Source: Deltaproteobacteria bacterium (GTDB lineage Bacteria; Myxococcota_A; Polyangia; Polyangiales; Ga0077539). From it: 64,000 bases of DNA. A program made the position numbers and the translations under genes. The stretch is taken from positions 26,370 through 90,369 of the forward strand of contig JAUXYJ010000062.1 of NCBI GenBank assembly GCA_030694465.1. Reading direction: 5' to 3'. Shown here one piece after another: positions 38,623-49,400 of the stretch (position 1 is its first letter; each line of letters begins with the position of its first letter). The notes below the pieces were generated by a model, which saw only the letters and a program-made list of their open reading frames with translations, searched no databases and was not told the DNA's origin.

Positions 38623-39795
38623 TCAGTAGTCCCTGAGTTGCTGCAGGTACGAAGCGACGTTGCGCGACAGCTCTCTGAGCGAGTCGCCACCAAACTTCTC
38701 GAGCAGGGCGCTGGCGAGCGTGAGGCACAGCATGGCTTCGAGCACGACCCCCGCGGCGGGCACTGCGCACACGTCGCTGCGTTCGTGGGCTGCAGGGGCG
38801 GGCTCTTTGCTGTCGAGGTGAGCGCTAAGGAGCGCGCGACGCAGCGTGGCGATGGGCTTCATAAACGCGAAGACCACAATGGGCTGGCCGTTGCTCATGC
38901 CTCCTTCGATTCCACCTGCAAAATTGCTCGATCGTGTGAACTCAGGAGGAGCGCCTGAGTGCCCGATTGGGTCGTGCACTTCGCTGCCGGGTCGCGATGC
39001 CGCGGCGATGCCATCGCCGATCGAGACCGCCTTGATCGCCTGAACGCTCATCATGGCTTGCGCGATTTGTCCGTCGAGCCGCCGATCCCAGTGCACGTGG
39101 CTCCCGAGCCCCACCATCACGTTGCGCGCGACGACCTCGATCACGCCGCCTGCCGTGTCGCCCGCGTGCGAGCGCGCCAAAATCTCATCGCGCATGCGCG
39201 CCTCTGCGCTCTCAGAGAGGACCCGCAGCGACGACTCTTCGAGCCGCGTCCGTGAAGAAAAAAGCTCATCCACGCTCACGTCTTGCTCGTCGCGGACGCT
39301 CCCGATCGCGCGCACGCGCGAGCACACTTCGATCCCGCACTGCGCGAGCAAGACCCTCGCTACGGCGCCCGCCGCGGTCCGCGCTGCGGTCTCGCGTGCG
39401 CTCGCTCGCTCGAGGATGTCTCGCGCGTCTCGACGATCGTACTTTTGCACGCCTGCGAGGTCGGCGTGCCCTGGGCGGGGCAGGGTGACCGGCTCGGGCG
39501 GAGCGTCAAAAGGTGCGGCGCCCATGCGGCCGATCCAGTTTTCGTGGTCGCGATTGACGATGCGCAGCGCGATGGGAGAGCCGAGCGTGTGTCCATCACG
39601 GACGCCGCTCTCGATGCTCACCGTGTCGCTCTCGATTTTCATGCGACCGCCTCGGCCGTAGCCCTTCTGGCGGCGGGCGAGCTGCGCGTTGATGTCCTCG
39701 GCGCGAAGCGGAAGGCCGGCGACGACGCCGTCGATGATCACGGTGAGCGAGGGGCCATGCGATTCGCCTGCAGTCATCCAGCGCAACTGCGTCAT
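38623..39795 (-). CDS. aroC: Chorismate synthase
   Basis: TAGESHGPSLTVIIDGVVAGLP, QLARRQKGYGRGGRMKIESD, RPGHADLAGVQKYD, RASARETAARTAAGAVAR. Confidence 0.95.
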   Translation of the reverse strand: MTQLRWMTAGESHGPSLTVIIDGVVAGLPLRAEDINAQLARRQKGYGRGGRMKIESDTVSIESGVRDGHTLGSPIALRIVNRDHENWIGRMGAAPFDAPPEPVTLPRPGHADLAGVQKYDRRDARDILERASARETAARTAAGAVARVLLAQCGIEVCSRVRAIGSVRDEQDVSVDELFSSRTRLEESSLRVLSESAEARMRDEILARSHAGDTAGGVIEVVARNVMVGLGSHVHWDRRLDGQIAQAMMSVQAIKAVSIGDGIAAASRPGSEVHDPIGHSGAPPEFTRSSNFAGGIEGGMSNGQPIVVFAFMKPIATLRRALLSAHLDSKEPAPAAHERSDVCAVPAAGVVLEAMLCLTLASALLEKFGGDSLRELSRNVASYLQQLRDY

Positions 39796-41519
39796 GTGAG
39801 GCCCGCGACTTGGGTGTCGAGCGCGAGGATCTCTTCGCTGCCCACGAGCTGCGCAAAGCGGAGCCACGGGCGCTCGCGGCCGAGCCATGCGCTCATGACC
39901 TCGAGCGCTGCGTCCGAGGCGGTGGGCTGCGTCTTGATCGGGCCAAGGTGCTTCTTGGGAGCCTCGACCTTGATGGCGATTTCGGTCTGCAAAATCCCTG
40001 CGCTCTGGGCCGCGAACGCGATGGCCGTCGTGAGGTCCCCGAGCTGATCGACTAGGCCCACGCCGAGCGCGTCGCGCCCACTCCAGACGCGACCCCGGGC
40101 GAGGGGCTCGATCTGGTCACGGGTGCGCTTGCGACCCTTGGCGACCACGGCGAGAAAGTCCTCGTAGGTCTCGTCGATGGACTGGTCCATCAGGGCGCGT
40201 TCGTCGTCGGACCAGGTGCGATAGGGTGCGAAGATCCCGGCGTTTTTTCCGCGTGAAATCTGCTCTACACCGATGCCGGCTTGTGCCAAGAGCTTGCTCA
40301 CGACAAAGCGCATCGCGATGACCCCGATCGATCCGGTGATCGAAGTGGGCTGCGCGATGATGTGTCTTGCCCCGGCGGCGATGTAGTAGCCACCCGAAGC
40401 GGCGACGTCGCCGAAGTACGCGACCACGGGCTTGACCGCGGCGAGCTGCTCGACCTCACGCGCGATGAGATCGCTCGCGAGTGCGCTTCCGCCAGGGGAG
40501 TCAATGTGCAGAACGACGGCGCCCACAAAGGACGATGCCGCGGCGGCGCGCAGGGCTTGTGTGGTGTGCTCGACGTCGATCATGCGCTCGCCGTTGGCTC
40601 GGCCCTTGAGCACAATGGGCCCGCGAAGCTCGATGACCCCGACGAGCTTTCCGCGCGCAATTCTGGGCACTTTTACACGCGCTTTGGTGTAGCGGTGAAA
40701 CGACACGGTGCTCGCGTGTTGCTTGTCTGCGCCCAAGAGCTTCAAGAGCTCGTCTTCGTACATCGCGCCGTCGAACACGCCTCGCTCGACCGCGACGCGG
40801 GTCCGCATGGGGCCATGGTCGATCACCGCGTCGGCCTTCTCGGCGCTGAGCCCTCGGCGCTGCGTGAGCGCGCTGTGGAGTACCTGCTGGCGTGTCTCAA
40901 GGATCGCCTCGAGCTGCTCACGGTTGGCCGGAGACATGTCTTCTCGGGTCAGCGAATCCGCAGCGGATTTGTATTCGGTTCGCGCGAGGACTTCGACCTG
41001 GACGCCCAGTCGATCGAGCAGCGGGCGGACGTAGTGCTGGGCCATGTGCTGACCGAGTGGGCCGAGCGTGGCGGGAGGCGAGGCGTACGCGCGGTCACAC
41101 GCGCACGCGAGCAAGAGCGCGGCGTTGTCGGCACCGTGAGGCAGCCACGCGACGGTGGGCTTTCGCGTCGCGCGCACGCGCTCAAGGGCGTCACAGAGGG
41201 ACTGCGCGAGCGGCCAAGAGACGGCAAGCGAGCTGTGAATTTCTAGGATAATTCCAGCGATTTTGGGGTCTTTGGCGGCGCTGTTGAGCGTGCGACGGAG
41301 CTCTGAGAGAGACAGCGGAGACTTTCGGCCGATCCATCGTTGCCATCGCGCGATGGGCTGGTGCAGCTCGACCAAGCCGCCATCGAGTCGCACGCGAAGC
41401 CACGCGCCGGTGGGCACCGCGCGCCAGCGGCGTAGCTGGCGCACTAAGATCACTACGAGCACTAGGCTCAAAGCGACGACTAGCGGGACGATCAGTCGCA
41501 AATGTTCGAGCACATGCAT
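39792..41519 (-). CDS. sppA: Signal peptide peptidase SppA-type protease
   Basis: N-terminal TM; DSPGGSALASDLIAREVEQL, GDVAASGGYYIAAGARHIIAQPTSITGSIGVI. Confidence 0.88.
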   Translation of the reverse strand: MHVLEHLRLIVPLVVALSLVLVVILVRQLRRWRAVPTGAWLRVRLDGGLVELHQPIARWQRWIGRKSPLSLSELRRTLNSAAKDPKIAGIILEIHSSLAVSWPLAQSLCDALERVRATRKPTVAWLPHGADNAALLLACACDRAYASPPATLGPLGQHMAQHYVRPLLDRLGVQVEVLARTEYKSAADSLTREDMSPANREQLEAILETRQQVLHSALTQRRGLSAEKADAVIDHGPMRTRVAVERGVFDGAMYEDELLKLLGADKQHASTVSFHRYTKARVKVPRIARGKLVGVIELRGPIVLKGRANGERMIDVEHTTQALRAAAASSFVGAVVLHIDSPGGSALASDLIAREVEQLAAVKPVVAYFGDVAASGGYYIAAGARHIIAQPTSITGSIGVIAMRFVVSKLLAQAGIGVEQISRGKNAGIFAPYRTWSDDERALMDQSIDETYEDFLAVVAKGRKRTRDQIEPLARGRVWSGRDALGVGLVDQLGDLTTAIAFAAQSAGILQTEIAIKVEAPKKHLGPIKTQPTASDAALEVMSAWLGRERPWLRFAQLVGSEEILALDTQVAGLT

Positions 41520-41549
41520 GGTGAGTATGGCTTGCGCGAGTCGTTGATT

Positions 41550-43439
41550 TTAGTAGGCGCTTTGCAGCGAAAAACTCCCGGTGCTCATCACGCGAACGTA
41601 GACCGTCTGGTCTGCGTCGACGAAGCGCGCGTTGCCCGTGGCGCTGTCAAACTCGGCGCGTGTGGCCGAGGTCGCAAAGCCCATGGGGCTAAACATGGGT
41701 GCGCCGCGCAGGGCGACGATCACTGGGCCCGTGAGGTTCTGAGCGCTCAGGGTGAGGGTGCTGTTGTCACGCACGAACGCGACGTTGGCGATCTGGCCTG
41801 CGCCGTCGTTGTGCAATGCGAAGCGTGTGGTGAGCGCCTCGCGGGATGCGCTGGCGAAGAGCACCGTGGTCGCTCCGCGGTGGCGTTGGTTGCCCACGCC
41901 GAGGCCGTCGTACTCGATGTTCATCGGGACGATCGCGCCGTCGCGAAGATAGACCGGGATGCGGTCGATGGTCGTGGTCTCGGAGAAGGTCACGGTGCTC
42001 CCGGGAGCGATCGCTGCGGCGCTTGGGGACCACCAATCGAGCCACGCTGCGCCGGTGGGGAGCGTGACGTTGCGTCGACCGGTACCGTCGAGCAAGGGTG
42101 CGACAAAGAACGCATCGCCGACGCCAAATCGATAGTCGTCGGTCCAGTCTGCGAGCTCTCCGACGGGGCGGATCGTGGGCGTCGTGCGCATCGCGTAGGC
42201 TTCTTGCGCGAGCGAGAAAAAGAACGGGACGAGCGCGTGATGCAGCCGCGCATAGTACGCGTACGATTGCACGACCTCGGCGGTGCGCTCGGGCACGGTC
42301 CAGGGCGTGATGTTGGCGCGGCCGTGGAGCTGAAAGAACGGCATAAACGCGCTCACTGCGGTCCAGCGTGCGAAGTTTACGCTGTCGAACGGGATGGGCG
42401 GTTCGAGCAGGTTTTCGTCGTTGCGGTCGAGGTAGCCGCCGATGTCTGAGCCAAGCACGACGTAGCCCGCGCGGGCCGAGCGAAACACGTGGTCGAGGGC
42501 GTCTTTGAGCCCGATCCAGTCGCGCCGGTTGTCTCCGACCCAGCCCACCGGGGTGTGCTCTGGGCGCGCAAAGAAGCGCCCTGGAAACTCGTACGATTTG
42601 TCATAGGGCCGGACCATCGTGAGAAACTCTTCGCGACCGCGGCGGCTTACACCGTAAGCTAGAAAATCCCTGTAATATTCCTCAGAGTATCGTTGGTGAG
42701 GGATCTCGCCGATGGCCGTACGGACCGTCTCGGTGCGCACGTAGGTCTCACCAAAATCGAGCTTCCATCCGGCGATGCCCATGTCGAGGACGAGGTTCTG
42801 CTGTGCGTGCCACCATGTCCTGGCCCGCCCGTTGAAGAAATCCACGGCGGCTCCGCGGCCCTTCCACCACGTGTATTGCGCGCCGTCGTTGACGTAGAAC
42901 CCGCAGCGGCGACCCTCTGAGAAGTTTGGCGACGCGCCCAGGTAGTTCTCTAGCGAGCCGGCTTCGGCGTCGAAGCTCATCGAGTTGACCATCTGCGTGA
43001 TCCACAGGACCGTGCGAATGTTCATCGCGCGCAGGTCGGTCACGAGCTGGCGAAACTGTGGGTATTGCACGTCGCTTGGGACAAACGTGTTGTACTGCGT
43101 CTCCCAGGGGCTATCGATGACGACCACACCGACTGGGATGTTTCGTGAGCGAAATCCCTCGACAAACGCGTAGGTGTCCGCAGTGTTCGAGATGTCCTTC
43201 GAGATCCACGGTTCAAAAGCCCACCGGGGTGTGTAGCGCGCGGGGTCTGCGAGCTGAGGCTCCGGGGCACCGGTAAACGTGCAGCCGCTGTCGGGCGCGC
43301 TGGCCTCGATGGCGCTGTCTTCGCTCGCGTCGATCCCGGTCGCGTCTGCTTGTGCGTCGGCGCTTGTGGGGGGGCGTGGCGAACACGCCGCCAGTGTCAT
43401 GAGGGCAAGCGTAGGGAGTGTCTTTACGGCGGTCTTCAT
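41550..43439 (-). CDS. Glycoside hydrolase family 31-like secreted glycosidase
   Basis: GVVVIDSPWETQYNTF, NIRTVLWITQMVN, MGIAGWKLDFGETY, VVLGSDIGGYLD, FARWTAVSAFMPFFQLHG. Confidence 0.8.
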   Translation of the reverse strand: MKTAVKTLPTLALMTLAACSPRPPTSADAQADATGIDASEDSAIEASAPDSGCTFTGAPEPQLADPARYTPRWAFEPWISKDISNTADTYAFVEGFRSRNIPVGVVVIDSPWETQYNTFVPSDVQYPQFRQLVTDLRAMNIRTVLWITQMVNSMSFDAEAGSLENYLGASPNFSEGRRCGFYVNDGAQYTWWKGRGAAVDFFNGRARTWWHAQQNLVLDMGIAGWKLDFGETYVRTETVRTAIGEIPHQRYSEEYYRDFLAYGVSRRGREEFLTMVRPYDKSYEFPGRFFARPEHTPVGWVGDNRRDWIGLKDALDHVFRSARAGYVVLGSDIGGYLDRNDENLLEPPIPFDSVNFARWTAVSAFMPFFQLHGRANITPWTVPERTAEVVQSYAYYARLHHALVPFFFSLAQEAYAMRTTPTIRPVGELADWTDDYRFGVGDAFFVAPLLDGTGRRNVTLPTGAAWLDWWSPSAAAIAPGSTVTFSETTTIDRIPVYLRDGAIVPMNIEYDGLGVGNQRHRGATTVLFASASREALTTRFALHNDGAGQIANVAFVRDNSTLTLSAQNLTGPVIVALRGAPMFSPMGFATSATRAEFDSATGNARFVDADQTVYVRVMSTGSFSLQSAY

Positions 43440-44746
43440 GGGGATGCCTCTGGGCCGGTCGTCGCAGGCGACTCTGCGGTGCTGCTCGCAGGTGGGCTCG
43501 TCTGTGCTGTGTTTGTGCTGGTGGATCGCTGCGCGCGTGCCGAGCGCGTGCGCGCATTGCGGCTGCGTCCGAAGCTCCACAAGAGCTGCGCGCCGAGGTC
43601 GAGCGAGACCATCGCGTTGTCGTTGACCCACCAGATCGTGGGCTGGACCACGTCGATCTCAAGGCGGAGATTGCGTGCGACGTTAAACGCGATCCCTACG
43701 GCAAATCGCAGGACGGGACCGTTAAACGGGAGGTAGCCAATCTGCGCGCGGAGCGGGACAAAGAGCCCGGCGCTGGGCAAGAGGTCTACGCCGCTCTCGA
43801 TGCCCACCATGGGCAAGAGGTTGGACACCCGGCCGTTGCGGCCTCGGAGGTTGGTGTAGAGCAGCGCCCCAGAGACACCCAGGCGATCGAGCGCGAACCA
43901 GGTAAATCGCGGTCCGATGGTGAAGTTTACAAACGAGTCGCGGCTTGGACTGATCGCGACGTGGCTCTCTACGCCGAACTCAAAGGGCCGTGGATGGACC
44001 AGCACGGGTCGACGCGGGGGCGTGTTGAGATAGTACCTCGGGGAGGGGTTGCTGGGCATCGCCGCTTGGTTTGCGCCAGGGTCCGGGAGGCTCGGGGAGG
44101 CGCTCGTGACGACGCTCCCGTCGGCGCCGCGAAGCGCGAGCAGGAGGGCCTCGCGCATGCGGTCGGCGAGGGTCCATTGCGTGGCGACGACGGTGAGGAC
44201 ACGTTCGGCGGTCTCGCCTCGGCCGATGATGCGCAGCCGCGCGGTGTAAAAACCGGATTGACCGCGCAATTCACAGGTGATCGCCTGTGTGGCTTGCAGC
44301 GCATCGGTCAAGCGCGCCAGGCCCTGCGCGGGGACCGGAAACGGCAGCGCCATCGCCCGCGCCTGGGCGTAGAGCGCGTCGGTGGGCACGACGTCGATGC
44401 CCAGGTTGCGGAGCTGCTCACGCAAGACCGCGTCGACAAAGCGTGCCGCGGCCGCGTCGACGCCGATGGGCGCGGTGTCGACAAACACGGCCAGCGCGCG
44501 TGTGATTTGGGCTGCGTTGGCGTCGGGCACCGCAGGGGTCTGTGACGGCACGGGGGCTGTCGTTGGGGTGACTGATGCGTCGGTTGCGGCGGGAGGCACG
44601 GTGGGCGCTGGTGCCCCATTGGGTGCGATTTCGCTGGGCGCTGGCGGGACCATGGGCGCGGTTTGCGCGTGCGAGAGGCGCGGCAGGGCGCTCAGCGCGA
44701 GCGTGAGACAACAGACACACCGGAGGGATCGAGCGCGGATCAACAC
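43436..44746 (-). CDS. Secreted/outer-membrane hypothetical protein
   Basis: Signal peptide, Pro/Ala/Thr-rich linker, likely beta-barrel-like C-terminus; GTG start assumed. Confidence 0.5.
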   Translation of the reverse strand: MLIRARSLRCVCCLTLALSALPRLSHAQTAPMVPPAPSEIAPNGAPAPTVPPAATDASVTPTTAPVPSQTPAVPDANAAQITRALAVFVDTAPIGVDAAAARFVDAVLREQLRNLGIDVVPTDALYAQARAMALPFPVPAQGLARLTDALQATQAITCELRGQSGFYTARLRIIGRGETAERVLTVVATQWTLADRMREALLLALRGADGSVVTSASPSLPDPGANQAAMPSNPSPRYYLNTPPRRPVLVHPRPFEFGVESHVAISPSRDSFVNFTIGPRFTWFALDRLGVSGALLYTNLRGRNGRVSNLLPMVGIESGVDLLPSAGLFVPLRAQIGYLPFNGPVLRFAVGIAFNVARNLRLEIDVVQPTIWWVNDNAMVSLDLGAQLLWSFGRSRNARTRSARAQRSTSTNTAQTSPPASSTAESPATTGPEASP

Positions 44747-44860
44747 CCCCGCAATGTAGCGCGATCCTCTGGGTGGGGCTGCGTGCATTTGCGTGCTTAC
44801 CCGAGCGGCGCTGATGTGCTTGCGTCGCGCGGGCATGCAGGGCTACCTAACCGTCAAATC

Positions 44861-45646
44861 ATGATTTCATTATTGACGCAGCGAGCTCCGTTGATCGGCG
44901 TAATTCACTTGCCACCGTTGCCGGGTTCGCCGCGATTTACGGGCTCGATGATCCAGGTGCTCGAGGCGGCGAGGCGTGACGCCGAGGTCCTCGCGGCGGC
45001 CGGTTTTGACGGAGTCTTGGTCGAGAACTTTGGCGACGCGCCCTTTGTCCGCGGGCGTGTCGCGGCCGAGACGGTCGCGGCGTTGGCGGTGTGCGCCGAG
45101 CACGCGCGGAGGCACTCGGGCCTCGCGCTCGGGGTCAACGTGTTGCGCAATGACGGACTGTCTGCGCTCGCGATCGCCGCGGCATCGGGCGCGTGTTTTG
45201 TGAGGGTCAATGTGTTTGTGGGCGCGCGGGTGACCGACCAAGGGATCATCGAGACCGACGCCGCCGAGCTGATGCGCGCTCGGCGCGCGATGGGCCTTGA
45301 GAGCACCGTGGCGGTGGTCACGGATGTGAGCGTCAAGCACTCGAGCGCGCTGGCCGACATACGGATCGACGACGAGGCGGTCGAGGCGGTCGAGCGTGGC
45401 CTCGCGGACGGCGTGATCGTGTCGGGCGGGCGGACGGGCGAGGCGGCGTCACGAGACGCGGTGCTCGCGGTGCGTGCGGCGTGCAGGGCTCCGGTCTGGA
45501 TGGGCTCGGGCGTGACGGCCGAGACCCTGGCCGAGTGGCTCACGGTGGCGAGCGGCGTGATTGTCGGCAGCGATTTGCGTGCAAACGGCCAAGCGGGCGG
45601 GCCCATTGATCGCGAGCGCGCCGAGCGGTTTGTCCAAGCGAGGTGA
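44861..45646 (+). CDS. BtpA/SgcQ-family TIM-barrel protein
   Basis: LIGVIHLPPLPGSPRF, GFDGVLVENFGDAPF, VIVSGGRTGEAAS, VWMGSGVTAETLAEWL. Confidence 0.85.
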   Translation: MISLLTQRAPLIGVIHLPPLPGSPRFTGSMIQVLEAARRDAEVLAAAGFDGVLVENFGDAPFVRGRVAAETVAALAVCAEHARRHSGLALGVNVLRNDGLSALAIAAASGACFVRVNVFVGARVTDQGIIETDAAELMRARRAMGLESTVAVVTDVSVKHSSALADIRIDDEAVEAVERGLADGVIVSGGRTGEAASRDAVLAVRAACRAPVWMGSGVTAETLAEWLTVASGVIVGSDLRANGQAGGPIDRERAERFVQAR

Positions 45647-45660
45647 GCGCGGGGCGTCGG

Positions 45661-45701
45661 GCGGCGACGTCGCCGGGTGCCTGAGCGGCGACGTCGCCGG
45701 G
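45661..45701. repeat. Two tandem copies of GCGGCGACGTCGCCGGGTGC downstream of the btpA-like gene
   Basis: gcggcgacgtcgccgggtgcctgagcggcgacgtcgccgggtgc. Confidence 0.7.
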
Positions 45702-45780
45702 TGCAGTGATCTGCCAAATCCGCCCACCGAATTCGCGTGCACTTGGGCTCTTGTGCTAGGAGCTCCCAAGACGTCTCTTT

Positions 45781-46257
45781 ATGGCCCGCCGCAACAAACA
45801 CTACGAATCCATCGGGGTCGCGCACATTGGGACGCTCTTGGCCGAGTCCATCGGGGACAAAGCCATGGTGCGCCAGGCGCTCGGGGTGTGGCCTGCGTGG
45901 GAGCAAGCGGTGGGGCCGCAGGTGGCGCGCTGTGCTCGCCCGGTCGCGCTGCGCGACGGGGTGCTGGTGGTGCACGTGGCGCACCCGGTGTGGCTGCAAG
46001 AGCTCACGCCGATTCGTGCGATTTTGCTGGCGAAAGTACAGAAGCTCGCGGGCGCTGCCGTCGTCCGAGAGCTCAGGCTCAAGGTGGGGATCTTGCCGCG
46101 CGCCGAGCAAGCGCGGGCGGTGGTCGAGGCGCCCAAGGCAGAGCTCAGGGCGCCGATCCCGTACGAGCTCGCGCGGTGTATTCGCGCGGTGCCCTCGAGC
46201 GGGCTGCGTTCGGTCTTGCTTCGCGTCGCAGCGAAGTGGGCCGCGCAGGGGCGCTGA
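45781..46257 (+). CDS. DUF721/DciA-like protein
   Basis: IGTLLAESIG...ALGVWPAWEQAVGPQVARCARPVALRDGVLVVHVAHPVWLQEL. Confidence 0.7.
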   Translation: MARRNKHYESIGVAHIGTLLAESIGDKAMVRQALGVWPAWEQAVGPQVARCARPVALRDGVLVVHVAHPVWLQELTPIRAILLAKVQKLAGAAVVRELRLKVGILPRAEQARAVVEAPKAELRAPIPYELARCIRAVPSSGLRSVLLRVAAKWAAQGR

Positions 46258-46446
46258 GCGTGCAAGTCACTGAAGAGGTTTCGCTCGACCAAGGATAGAC
46301 AGGAATCGACGCCCATTGCTAGGCTTCGGTGATGTGGTGAAGTTTGGCGTGGGTGTGTGTGGGGGGACCTGCGTCGGGCGCGAAGTGTCATTGAGAGCTC
46401 CGTCGCCGTGTGAACGACTTAACTCGTTTTGTGAGGAAATATTCAG

Positions 46447-49400
46447 ATGATTGTACGTCGCAACTTACGCCGCAAGGCCCGCTCGGTGTGTCTCGGGCTC
46501 GCGCTCGGGACGCTGCCTGCGCTCGCGTTTGGGCAAGCTCAGCCGATGAACTTCTATGGGCAGACGCTTCCGCCCGACGGCACGTTTGCTGAGTCCACGG
46601 TGATCGTCGCGCGCAACGCGAACACCCGCTACCAGGTCTTTAGGCTCGATGGCGCGGCGCCCGTGTCCATCGCGACCGGCACCCTCGGAGCGCTCGGGTT
46701 TGTGCGGGTCCCGATCCCAGTGACCAACATCCCGATCAAGGTCCAGACCTCGGACGTGGCGTACGTGTATTTGGGCTACGACTGCTGCAACTTTGGTGGC
46801 CAGTGGCACATGCCCGCGATCGACGGGACCACGTTTATTGGTCGCGAATTTGCTGTGTTTAGGCCCGTAGCGATCAGCGCCGCGAACCAGCTCAACATCA
46901 TCGCGCACGCTGCCGCCACGGTGACCATCGCGAACGCCGCGGGCATGACCGTCGCGACCAACACGCTCACCGCGACGGGCGTCTGGGTCGACCCGCCCAT
47001 GGTCGCCGCGGGCCAAGTCTATCGGTTGACTGCGACCGGAGACGTCTCGCTCGCGATGGGCACGGCCAACGGGTTTAACTCGGTGCACGCGACGGACAGC
47101 CCGCTGGCGTCGTGCAACACGGACGTGGGCCGGAGCTTCTCGTTTCCGGTCAACCGTGGGGGCTACGTGGGGGCGAGGGCGCTGTTTAACTATGGTGCGG
47201 CTCCGGCCATGGTGACGGTGCTTCGGCGCGGGACGATGACCCCCGAGATGCTGACCATCCCAGCGAATCAGTATGTGTTTTCGCAGCCCATTGTGGACGG
47301 CGTGTACGACGTCACGAGCAACCAGCCTCTGTCCGTCTGGGGCGGAACCCTCGAGGGCGGCAACACCATCGACGCCTTCGGCGACGACATCTCGCAGACC
47401 GTGGGCGAGTACGGCCGGCGGTTTTTTATGCGCTCGCTGCAGTTTCCGACGGTGGTCTTTGCGTCCGAGAACAACACCACCATCACCGGGACAAGCACCG
47501 TCGGCATGACCGCGACGCCGTTTAGCTTTGTGCTGCAACGCGACCAGTTTCGCGCGCTGCCGGCCAACTCGGACCTGCGGTTTACCGCGTCGTTGCCCGT
47601 GTCCGTGATGTCTCGCGGTGGCCTCGCGGGCCGCAACGATTTGGGCACCTGGCTGCGACCCACACCGCAGCTCGACAGCGACGGTGACACCATCCTCGAC
47701 GTGGACGAGGGCGGCGGCTGCGGCTCGGCTTCGCCCGACACCGACCGCGACGGTACGCCAGACTTTCTTGACCTCGACAGCGACGGCGACGGTGTGCCCG
47801 ACGCGACCGAAGCGGGCGACCGCGACTTGTCCACCGCGCCGATCGACACCGACGGCGACGGGATCCCTGATTTTCGAGACACCGACGACGACGGCGACGG
47901 GATCCTCACGCGCGATGAGCTCGGAGCCGGTGGTGCAGCCGCGCCGCGTGACACCGACCGCGACGGCCGCCCGGACTACCTCGACAACGACGACGACGGC
48001 GACGGCGTGCTCACGCTCACAGAGCTCGGCGCAGGGGGCTTCGCGATGCCACGCAACAGCAACGCGACAGTGCCCGCAGGCACAGGCACCGCGAACACCA
48101 TCCCCGACTGGCTCGACCCCGACGACGACGGCGACGGCGTGCCCACGCTCACAGAGCTCGGGCCCGGCGGCGGCGCCATGCCGCGCAACACCAACGCGAC
48201 GGTCCCCGCGGGCCAGGGCACTGCCAATACGCTGCCCGATTATCTTGACCGCGACGACGACGGCGACGGGATCCCCACCGCGGTCGAGGTCGCCCTCGAG
48301 GCCATGGGAGGCCCCGTCGACAGCGACATGATCCCGGCCTACCTCGATCTTGACAGCGATGGCGACGGGTTTGCGGACGCGGTCGAAGCAGGCGCAACGC
48401 CCATCACGCCCGCGAACACCGACGGCACCGACCGCCCGGACTTCTTGGACTTGGACAGCGACAACGACTGCGTGCCGGACGTGCGCGAGACCTCCGCGGG
48501 CCGCACCGACGCGCGCATCCCGCAGATGATCGCGAACAACAACTGCCCCGCGATGGCGCCGCTGTGCAACACGCTCGTGGGCTTGTGCGTCCCCGCGACG
48601 GACACGGACATGGACGGCATCCCGGACCTCATCGAGTACGGCCCTGGCGGGATGGCCATGCCGCGCGACTCGGACGGTGACGGCATTCCGGATTATCTCG
48701 ACCCCGACGACGACGGCGACGGCGTCCCGACGCGCGATGAGCTTGGGCCCGGTGGCTACCTCATGCCGCGCAACAGCGACGCGATGGTGCCCGCGGGCGA
48801 AGGCACGAGCGACACCATCCCGGATTATCTCGACCCCGACGACGACGGCGACGGGATCCCCACACGCACCGAGCGCACGCTCGCGGGTGCAAACCTCGAC
48901 CCGGACATGGACGGGATCCCAGTTCACCTAGACCGCGACAGCGACGGCGACACGGTCCCGGACTTTGTCGAAGCAGGCCCCATGCCCACGGCTCCTGTGG
49001 ACACCGACCGCGACGGCGCGCGGGACTTCTTGGATTTGGACAGCGACAACGACTGCATCCCCGACCGCGACCCACGCGAAGCGGGCGCAGCGCGCATCAA
49101 CGCCGCAGTGCCCTCGGTCAACGCCGACGACAACTGCATGGCGCCCACGGCGATGTGTGACGTCTCGCGCGGCGTGTGCATCGCGATCGTCGACACGGAC
49201 ATGGACGGCATCCCCGACAGCGTCGAGTTTGGCCCCGGCGGGATGGCCATGCCGCGTGACTCGGACATGGATGGCATCCCTGACTTCATGGACCCCGATG
49301 ACGACGGCGACGGCGTGCCCACGCGCGACGAGCTGGGCCCGGGTGGCTACCGCATGCCGCGCAACAGCGACGCGATGGTCCCCGCGGGCGAAGGCACGAG

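Noticed and set aside
46465-48927. 820-aa minus-strand ORF antisense to the TSP3 gene
   Set aside because: Repetitive shadow of the DxDGDG codons; sense frame has signal peptide and sorting tail.
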